64,000 nt of DNA, taken from the NCBI GenBank assembly GCA_014905825.1, contig JACGCN010000063.1, positions 1-64,000 of the forward strand, read 5' to 3'. Source of the DNA: Lyophyllum atratum. Its lineage: Eukaryota; Basidiomycota; Agaricomycetes; Agaricales; Lyophyllaceae. The position numbers were made by a program, and so were the translations under genes. This document shows, piece by piece, positions 56,969 to 64,000 of this stretch (its first letter is position 1; each line of letters opens with the position of its first letter). The notes under the pieces were generated by a model. That model did not search any database and was not told where the DNA came from. It saw only the letters and a program-made list of their open reading frames with translations.

Positions 56969-59795
56969 ATGCCTTCCACTGCATCGGCCAAAAGACTGGG
57001 GAAGCGCATTATCGGATACCCCGAGGAGATAGTCCCTGTCGTGTCAATCCATGAGTGGGCTGCGCAACACACCTCGAATCCTAAGCAACGGGTATGCCTC
57101 ACTTATCCGGTCTTCTCTTACCTTACTCATTAATTGACCATCACTAGCTCATCGACTATCTTGTTAGCCTATTTCCCTTATTTCAATGGATATCGCGATA
57201 CAGTCAGTATACATCGCATGACATCTTTTTGGGCATACTAACTTCATACCGTAGATTTTGGGTGGTTCACGGGCGATGTCATCGCTGGGTTGACCGTTGG
57301 AATCGTTGTCGTTCCCCAGGGCATGTCATATGCTCAGGTGCGCACCTTCTTCTCAGTTGCCTCATCATTCTCCTCACAATTGTGTGGTCAAGTTGGCGAC
57401 TCTTCCCCCGGAATACGGCTTATACTCCTCCTTCGTCGGTGTATTGATATACTGTGTACGACCATGTGCCTATACATCGAGCAACGCATGCTAACGTTGC
57501 TTACCCAGTTCTTCGCAACGTCGAAGGATGTGTCTATCGGTCCGGTCGCCGTCATGTCTCTTACAGTCGCTCAAGTCATCAAGCACGTCCAGAACGATCA
57601 CCCCAACCAATGGTCCGCGCCCACAATCGCGAGCACACTTGCGTTGATCACAGGATTCATTGTTCTCGGTATCGGCTTGCTGAGAATTGGCTGGCTGGTG
57701 GAATTTATTCCAGCTCCTGCTGTGAGCGGTTTTATGACAGGCTCTGCCATCAGCATAGCAGCCGGCCAAGTCCCCGGACTGATGGGAATCACTGGATTCG
57801 AGTTCGTGCACTCACTCTGAATGTCGTGGCCAGCTGAACTTACCGGGTGTTTCTCAGTACGCGGGCAGCGACGTACGAAGTCATTATCAACACTCTCAAG
57901 GGACTTCCACGGACATCGCTCGATGCTGCGTGGGGCTTACCGGGCCTGGTCGCTCTCTACGGCATCCGCATTCTCTGTGATTACCTCGGGAGACGATTCC
58001 CCCGGCGAGGTAAATAACCAGAGCACCTCTCTTGACACAGCACTGACATGTCTTCCATTCAGCACGCATGTTCTTCTTTATCAGCGTCTTGAGGAATGCA
58101 TTCGTGATTCTTGTCCTCACGATTGCCGCCTGGCTCTACACCCGTCATCGAAAGTCTGCATCTGGGAAATACCCCATCAAAATCTTGCAAACAGTTCCAT
58201 CAGGCTTCAAACACATCGGTCAGCCTTCCATCGAGCCCGACCTCGTTGCCGCCTTAGCCCCCGAGCTTCCCGTTGCAACTATCATTCTACTCCTGGAGCA
58301 TATTGCTATTTCCAAATGTACGCGTTTAATTCTTGGTGATTTATCGTTATTAAGCTCATTATGATTTTATCAGCCTTCGGTCGTTTAAACGGATATAAAA
58401 TCAACCCCAACCAGGAACTCATCGCCATCGGCGTCACAAACACAATCGGCTCCTGCTTTGGGGCCTACCCTGCCACTGGGTCTTTCTCCCGCTCAGCCTT
58501 GAAGTCCAAATCCGGAGTCCGCACCCCAGCGGCAGGCATTATTACCTCCATCGTAGTCATTGTAGCTTTGTATGGCCTTACCCCCGCATTTTTCTGGATT
58601 CCAACTGCAGGCCTCTCGGCTGTCATCATCCATGCGGTTGCTGACCTGGTCGCATCACCATCTCAAGTACGTACGGTGACAACAGGTTTTCGCTGGTAAC
58701 TTATCACTCTGGAATTCTAGGTGTATTCATTCTGGCGCGTATCCCCTCTCGAGTTTCTCATATGGGTAGCAGCTGTCCTTGTGACGGTCTTCTCCTCCAT
58801 CGAAAATGGAATTTACACCTCCATCGCCTCATCCATGGCTCTTCTCCTCATCCGCATTGCTCACCCTCGAGGTTCTTTCCTGGGAAAAGTCACTCTCAAG
58901 AAGGACTCTTCCGACTCCAAAGGGACCCGCGACGTCTTCGTCCCCTTTACCCGGAACAGTGTTAACCCTCACATCAAAATCGTCCCTCCTTCCCCCGGTG
59001 TTATTGTATACCGATTCGAGGAGAGCTATCTGTATCCCAACTCCTCCCTCGTCAACGATGCTCTCGTAGACTATGTCAAGGAAAATATGCGTCGAGGCAA
59101 GGACATGAGCAATGTCAAACCAAGCGACCGATCTTGGAACGATCCTGGGCCCGGCCGTAATGCAGGCGAAGCGGAGCATTTGGCGAATGAGAAATTGCCG
59201 GTTCTCCACGCCATCGTTCTAGACTTCTCCATGGTGTAAGTGATCGCTCCCCGTCAATATTCCACTCCCCGTCAATATTCCAGCAATACGCTAACGCTTC
59301 TACCCCAGTTCGCATATTGACACTACAGCAGTCCAAGCTCTTATCGACACTCGCACCGAAGTCGAAAAATGGGCAGATCACCCTATCGAGGTAAGCTTTT
59401 TCCTTTTAATCGGCAACATCTCGTTTAGATCTAACATTTATCTCTAGTTCCACTTCGCAACCATTCTGTCCCCTTGGATCCGTCGCGCTCTCACTGCTGG
59501 CGGCTTTGGTCTGGGCATTTCGGCCTCTAGAGTCCCTCCAGACCTGGCAGCTGTGGTACCATACAGGGATGGCAGAAACCACATCCCTGAGCAAGACGTG
59601 GACCTAACCGACGATATAGAAAGTGGCGATGTTAAGAGAGCCGACACTCGGTCATCAGAACAGTCTTCCGGATTCGAGGCAATCATCGCCGAGGATACAC
59701 CATTCTTCCACATAGATCTAGTGTCAGCCGTTCGCGCGGCGGAAAGTGGCAATGGGCAAGTGAATACCTCCCATTCATTGCTTCGACTTTTCTAG
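56969..59795 (+). CDS. SulP-family sulfate permease with STAS domain
   Basis: Multi-exon gene with cytosolic start MPSTASAKRLGKRIIGYPEE. The transporter domain shows FGWFTGDVIAGLTVGIVVVP and QGMSYAQVATLPPEYGLYSS, the SulP signature, then VSIGPVAVMSLTVAQVIK, WLVEFIPAPAVSGFMTGSAI, LEHIAISKSFGRLNGYKINP and YPATGSFSRSALKSKSG. The cytosolic STAS domain follows with LHAIVLDFSM and SHIDTTAVQALIDTRTEVEK. Such proteins import sulfate at the plasma membrane and control sulfur assimilation. The C-terminal 60 residues are acidic. A tandem 18-bp duplication sits in an intron near 59247. Confidence 0.92.
59247..59282. repeat. Tandem 18-bp duplication in an intron of the sulfate permease
   Basis: CTCCCCGTCAATATTCCA occurs twice head to tail (59247-59264 and 59265-59282). 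It lies inside the intron before the SHIDTTAVQ exon and does not affect the frame. Confidence 0.95.
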
Positions 59796-60076
59796 GTTTG
59801 ACGAGACGCGATGATATATAACGCCTGTAAGATAGTAATGATGGACCTTCGTAGATACCTGTCAGTGCATAATGTACGTGGCGGAACGCAACTATATAGA
59901 TAACTTGGTTCCTTTCGAATTCTCTCTGAGGCAGGAGGTCCGCATAGGAGCTGACAAGCACCTACTAGTTAGTCTCTCCTAGACAAACACATCAGTTGTT
60001 CCTCCTTTCTGCACAGTCAATATTTGTCCCACCCAAACTCTGTCGGACTAATTAGGATGACATTACAACTATTAGT

Positions 60077-61270
60077 ATGATAGGTCTGGCATCTCTCACT
60101 CTACCTGCACGCCGTTCTTTTTCTACATGCCACGTAACTTTCGCCGGGCACAACAAAGTACGAACCCTCAGTGGCACCCCAGCGCCAATGCTAACGATTT
60201 CTAAGTGGTCTAAGATCAAGCAGAAGAAAGGCGCGAATGACGCGCAAAAGGGCGTCGTTTTCGGGAAAGCTGCTAGAGTTAGTGCCATCCCTGTCATTTT
60301 CAGTACCCTTCTTATGCACGCATTTCTCTCGTAGGACATCTTAATGGCCGCTCGAAGTACTTCCACTTGCTTTCATGCCACGAACATCATAGACTGAGAT
60401 GGTCATACAGACGGAGGGAGTACGGATCCCGCCAAAAACCTTCAGCTGGCTGCAGTTCTCAAACGCGCAAAAGAGATGGATGTCCCGAAGGAAAATATCG
60501 AGAAGGCCCTGGCCAAGGTAAGTTCTCGCCTCCAAAAGCTCACGACCACCATCCAAATGCTACCTAGGCTAGCCAGGGAAAGGATCAAAATGCTGGCACC
60601 TTCATATACGAAGCCATGGCTTTCAATACGGTTGGACTGATAATGTGAGCACGGACCAGATTCCCACATTGCGGGACTTGTTGACGGTTCGAAGAGAATG
60701 TGCCACAGATAATAATAATCGAACGATACACAATCTGCGCGAAATTCTGAACGACTATGAGTACTTTACATTCCTCCTTTGATTCAAATATCCCCTGACT
60801 GTCTTACGCTTACCAGTGCGGGTGCTGCTCCAGTCAAGTTCATGTTTCAACGCATGGGTTATCTGAGTGTGTATCAGATCGCCAAGCTGTCTCCTGAGTC
60901 TAGCCAGGCAGAAGCGAACGAACTGGTCGAGGTTGCCTTAAATAACGGCGCGATTGATTTTGATAATACAATGGATTCAACGGAGTCTGCTTCATCCTTC
61001 TGGGTATGCGAGCTCTTTTCTGCTTCTTATCTCTCTTCTGATCGCCAGCTCCAGTTCACATGTGAACCAGCCATGCTACAGACATTGTCTTCTATCTTGC
61101 AGAGATTCCAACCTACATGGGACATCAGAGACAACGAAGTCCGGTATATCCCATTGGACAATCCGGAACCTACCAGTGACATCAAAAGCGATTTGAAAAC
61201 GCTTGTGGAGGAATTAGAAGGAAATGAGGACGTCCTTAGAGTGTGGACTAGTGTACATAATGACGATTAA
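60077..61270 (+). CDS. TACO1/YebC-family mitochondrial translation activator
   Basis: Six or more exons join to about 260 residues. MIGLASLTLPARRSFSTCHV is an Arg/Ser-rich mitochondrial presequence. The YebC core reads KWSKIKQKKGANDAQKGVVF (SKWxxIKxKKG motif), DILMAAR, NGGSTDPAKN, LQLAAVLKRAKEMDVPKENI, GTFIYEAMAFNTVGLIIEC, LREILNDYDAG and FMFQRMGYLSVY. TACO1 in animals supports translation of COX1 mRNA. The many small exons mean that the gene is not visible as one frame. Frame continuity through each join supports an intact gene. Confidence 0.9.
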
Positions 61271-61336
61271 TACACCACTATGCCAAACGAAATACATGCC
61301 ACTTTATGATGGGTAATTTAAACGAGCACACATTAA

Positions 61337-63082
61337 TTATGGATTCTGTTCCTGGGCTGGCCGTAGCGTTATCCATGACTTACCCATTGACCCGCCAAGC
61401 TGTATGATTCCTGCTCTTTCTGCCAACGCGACGTACTGACCGAAATCAGCAGCGCTCGCATGACCATACACAGCTTTGGGGAGCCGTGCACCCACCAAAG
61501 ACCGCAGCGGTTGTGAGTTACATGCTGACTCCAAGGATTGGAGTGTCTCAACCAACGGTGAGAACATGTCTTGTGAGGGCAGCCTTGTATGTTTGACATT
61601 GTGAGGCAAACTTTCAGAAAATATGCGAGCACCTCGAGCCACTTGGTGTCGATAAGAAGCCTCTGTCGAATATATATCTGCACGCGCTTGGATTTGTAAG
61701 GGTCCAGCCGAGGAGCTGGAAATGCTTTGAGAGAGAGTATGCGAGCTGCCTGGTGGCACCGTGTGTAACTCTGGGGTGTTGCTTTCTGACGAGTCATAGA
61801 AATAGTCAGGGTTTGCAACCAAATGTTCTGGCGACTCCGTGTTGCGGGGAAACGATGTCCCACTTGTTAAAACACTGCGAGTGTTGGATGATTGGGATGG
61901 TAAGATTGACGTCGAAACTTGTGCGGGGCGAAGAGATCTAGTCCTTTGAGAGTCAAGAGGTCTGTCAGCGCTAATATGGTCTTGACTGAAGCTTTTCAAT
62001 GGTCGTGAATTCGCTAGCTCAGAAGGAGGGAGATGCCGAATAAGTAGTGGGCTGGGATATATTGAGGGACTTGGGAGATTGGGATGGCGAGTTTTGTCTG
62101 CTAGTGGCGAGGGCGGCAGTCGTCTCGGCTCTCGAAAGTCCGTGCCTTTGTGTTCTCTGCTGGCACGATCTGTATCCAAACCAAGTCTGGATTGGCTGGG
62201 AGAGGGAGGATATGCATCAGCACTTCTTCTCCAGCTTGTTGCTACTTCAGAAGACCTTTGAGAGGTAATAATGTCATCCTCAAACCTCGACGGATTGCTT
62301 CGTCTTGAGGGACTACTATAATGATGCTTGGGAACCGTAATCGAACTCTGCGCCAAGGAATTCTGCCTCGACGCAGGGCTGCCGGCCTTGTGATCGCGGT
62401 CATTGTTAAAGCCAGTAGTGCCTATGTTGAGGAGTTTAACTCCCTTGACAAGACGTCAAAAGCCATTACACTTACCCTCACTGCGGGCTTGTTGATGCTT
62501 GGTGTCTAGAATATCCAATTTCCAATCAAGGACGACAGAGGCTGGCAATTCGAAGCCCCCGCGGGTAGGAGTTGCAGATGGAATAACAAGCACGACATGG
62601 TATCCTCTGAGACGCAATAACGAAACCGCATATGTGAAGGTAGGGTTACCTGACATCAGCATTACCGTTGCAGGGGCTGGAATGTCGACGGCAAAGATAA
62701 GCATATCTGAATTGTACTTGCTCAGAACGCTGAAGGTCCATGTTTTCTACGCGTGCTAAATGTGACTGACCTGCGGATAACTTCGTCGAGAGGTTAGACT
62801 CAGTCATGCTACACTGAATCAATAGGACTCCGCGCCGCTCTAGTTGAGATTGAATAACTGGCGAGGGACTTGTTGGTTCTTGAGTGGTTTGCATGTATAA
62901 ATTGAACACTGTAACGCTGCCGTAAGAGGTGGCCACGCCCAGAATGCTGTCGACCGCCTCGTATCCTGTTGTCGATTGTTCTGGGAGCGGGCATGTTTCT
63001 ATACACATTTAGTGGGTAAGAAATGTAAAAGTGAGCCACTGCGCTGACCGAAATCCCAGAAGACGGCGACCCGCTGAGCCAT
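61337..63082 (-). CDS. NYN-domain protein with C-terminal LOTUS/OST-HTH-like domain (copy 1)
   Basis: Leftward gene of about 520 residues starting MAQRVAVFWDFETCPLPEQS, where VAVFWDFE is the first strand and metal-binding Asp of the NYN (PIN-like) nuclease fold. It continues with YEAVDSILGVATSYGSVTVF, LLIQCSMTE, DMLIFAVDIPAPATVMLMSG, FTYAVSLLRLRGYHVVLVIP and ASVVLDWKLDIL. A Ser/Pro/Arg-rich unstructured region follows, then a C-terminal winged-helix domain: PLVETLQSLESACNSQPLRS, HASAADFGQYVALAERAGII and QLGGSMGKSWITLRP. The arrangement recalls MARF1-type RNA-binding nucleases. Introns near 62454, 62740 and 63030 join in frame. A related gene lies immediately upstream. Confidence 0.8.
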
Positions 63083-63463
63083 TATATGCGGTTGTCAAGC
63101 GAAAGCTCACTGGCAAGGATGAATAAGAATGTAGCCAAATTACTACATGAACAGATAGATGGGTGATTATGCTCTCGAGATGTCCGCAGGACAAGTGAAC
63201 TACATGTATACCTGCATTTGTCGCTTGATAAACTGCCATTGTTGAACACGAGGCTGGTAACTGTGTGGCATTGCCACCAATTGAACGACGAATGACTCTT
63301 GATGACTCGATTGATGAGAAGAGTCTACATCGGAGTAAGTACAAAGGGACATGGCACAGCTTTTCGATAGTGATAGATGTTTCATAATTTTCCACGTTTG
63401 GCAATTGCAGGTGGCAAGGACAAGGTCGACGAATCTGCCAGCAGTTGAGGCACAAGGCGGTGT
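63083..63463. other. Spacer between tandem NYN genes
   Basis: It should contain the promoter of copy 1 and the 3' flank of copy 2. A leftward open frame here (63455-63009) has no family features. Nothing else was recognised. Confidence 0.45.
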
Positions 63464-64000
63464 CTAACTGTTCTTCGCATTATACCATTCGGGGCGCAGT
63501 CTTATCCATGCACCTCCTTCCTTCCCGCCCAATTCGATGATACCCAGCTTTTCTGCAATGGCGACGTATTGTCCAAACCTCTCAGCACCTGCTCGTCTAT
63601 ACAGTGTATTATCTTGAGTCACGAGCTCCAGCGCGATGCCTGAGCGGAAAGGGCGAGCAAAGCCTTTCGATAAATGAAATTCAAGACGCTGGACCAAAAG
63701 TTTGAAGATAGGAGGAACCACTTTAGGGTCGGTGTATAGCACGGAAGAGGCAGTGGGTGCATTGGGGACTATCTTTGTTTCCGAGGGATTGATTGATGTT
63801 GATGGAGTTGAACCGTGAGTGGGAGGTAGGTGAGCTTGGGAGGGAGAATACGAAGATTTGTTCATGGGCGGCGATTGGAGACCTGTGTTTGAAGTCATTG
63901 GCCTGGTCACCGGATTAGCAACAGGCTTTTGAACCGTTCGTGGATCAGGATTCGGGAAGGACTGCGGGGGTATATGAGGGGAGTCCGGAGGAAAAGGTTC
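63464..64000 (-). CDS. NYN-family paralogue (copy 2), 3' part only, truncated by the window edge
   Basis: The frame is open from the right edge to the TAG at 63464. It begins in a Pro-rich linker, then has FKLLVQRLEFHLSKGFARPF, NTLYRRAGAERFGQYVAIAE and KLGIIELGGKEGGAWIRLRP, the same C-terminal winged-helix domain as copy 1 (RFGQYVAIAEKLGIIELGG against DFGQYVALAERAGIIQLGG). The nuclease half should lie beyond 64000, so the presence of a NYN domain is inferred from the neighbour. A Pro/Ser-rich linker links the two parts in copy 1 as well. Confidence 0.7.
   Translation of the reverse strand, partial: EPFPPDSPHIPPQSFPNPDPRTVQKPVANPVTRPMTSNTGLQSPPMNKSSYSPSQAHLPPTHGSTPSTSINPSETKIVPNAPTASSVLYTDPKVVPPIFKLLVQRLEFHLSKGFARPFRSGIALELVTQDNTLYRRAGAERFGQYVAIAEKLGIIELGGKEGGAWIRLRPEWYNAKNS

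Overview
The window is a gene-dense piece of a filamentous fungal nuclear genome, most likely a basidiomycete of the Agaricomycetes type. Almost every gene is split by many short introns (about 50 to 90 nt) with GT..AG ends, intergenic gaps are a few hundred bases, and the gene set is eukaryotic and fungal: Atg8, ESCRT-II, DNA polymerase delta small subunit, proteasome beta 4, SMG6, CDC20, a fused BIO1/BIO3 biotin enzyme, a GPI-type cupredoxin and a DOMON-b561 protein. I see no rRNA, tRNA, CRISPR or intact transposon. The species assignment is inference.

Layout. 0.7-5.5 kb: SPFH/band-7 protein, ATG8 and a four-TM orphan, all rightward. 6-11.2 kb: leftward RAD57/XRCC3-like recombinase and HID1 trafficking protein. 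11.4-14.8 kb: secreted GH5 hydrolase with an unusual triplicated C-terminal module, and a convergent GPI cupredoxin. 16-21.4 kb: SNF8/VPS22 (ESCRT-II), then leftward POLD2 and glutamate decarboxylase. 21.5-23.9 kb: a gene-poor stretch with a thioesterase remnant. 23.9-26.8 kb: proteasome beta 4, PET100 and a serine/threonine dehydratase. 27.8-33 kb: TPR protein and GH31 alpha-xylosidase. 33.2-38.4 kb: CMC2, transketolase, QCR7 and NDK. 38.7-45 kb: DOMON-b561 protein, then SMG6. 45.3-49.8 kb: bifunctional biotin enzyme and CDC20, divergent from a 99-bp gap. 49.9-52.7 kb: tandem SDR paralogues. 53-55.4 kb: SnoaL/NTF2-like protein and a STRAP-type WD40 protein. 57-64 kb: sulfate permease, TACO1/YebC and two tandem NYN/LOTUS-type genes, the second running off the right edge.

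How the genes relate. Most are unrelated housekeeping genes. Four small genes serve the mitochondrial respiratory chain (PET100 and CMC2 for cytochrome oxidase assembly, QCR7 for complex III, TACO1 for mitochondrial translation). The secreted set (GH5, cupredoxin, DOMON-b561) and the probably intracellular GH31 alpha-xylosidase fit a saprotroph or wall-remodelling fungus. The least conventional items are the three-fold Cys repeat on the GH5 enzyme, the tandem NYN genes with matching C-terminal winged-helix-like domains, and the SDR pair in which one copy has no presequence and no recognisable last exon. Splice sites were read by eye from frame continuity and family motifs, so exon edges are predictions.
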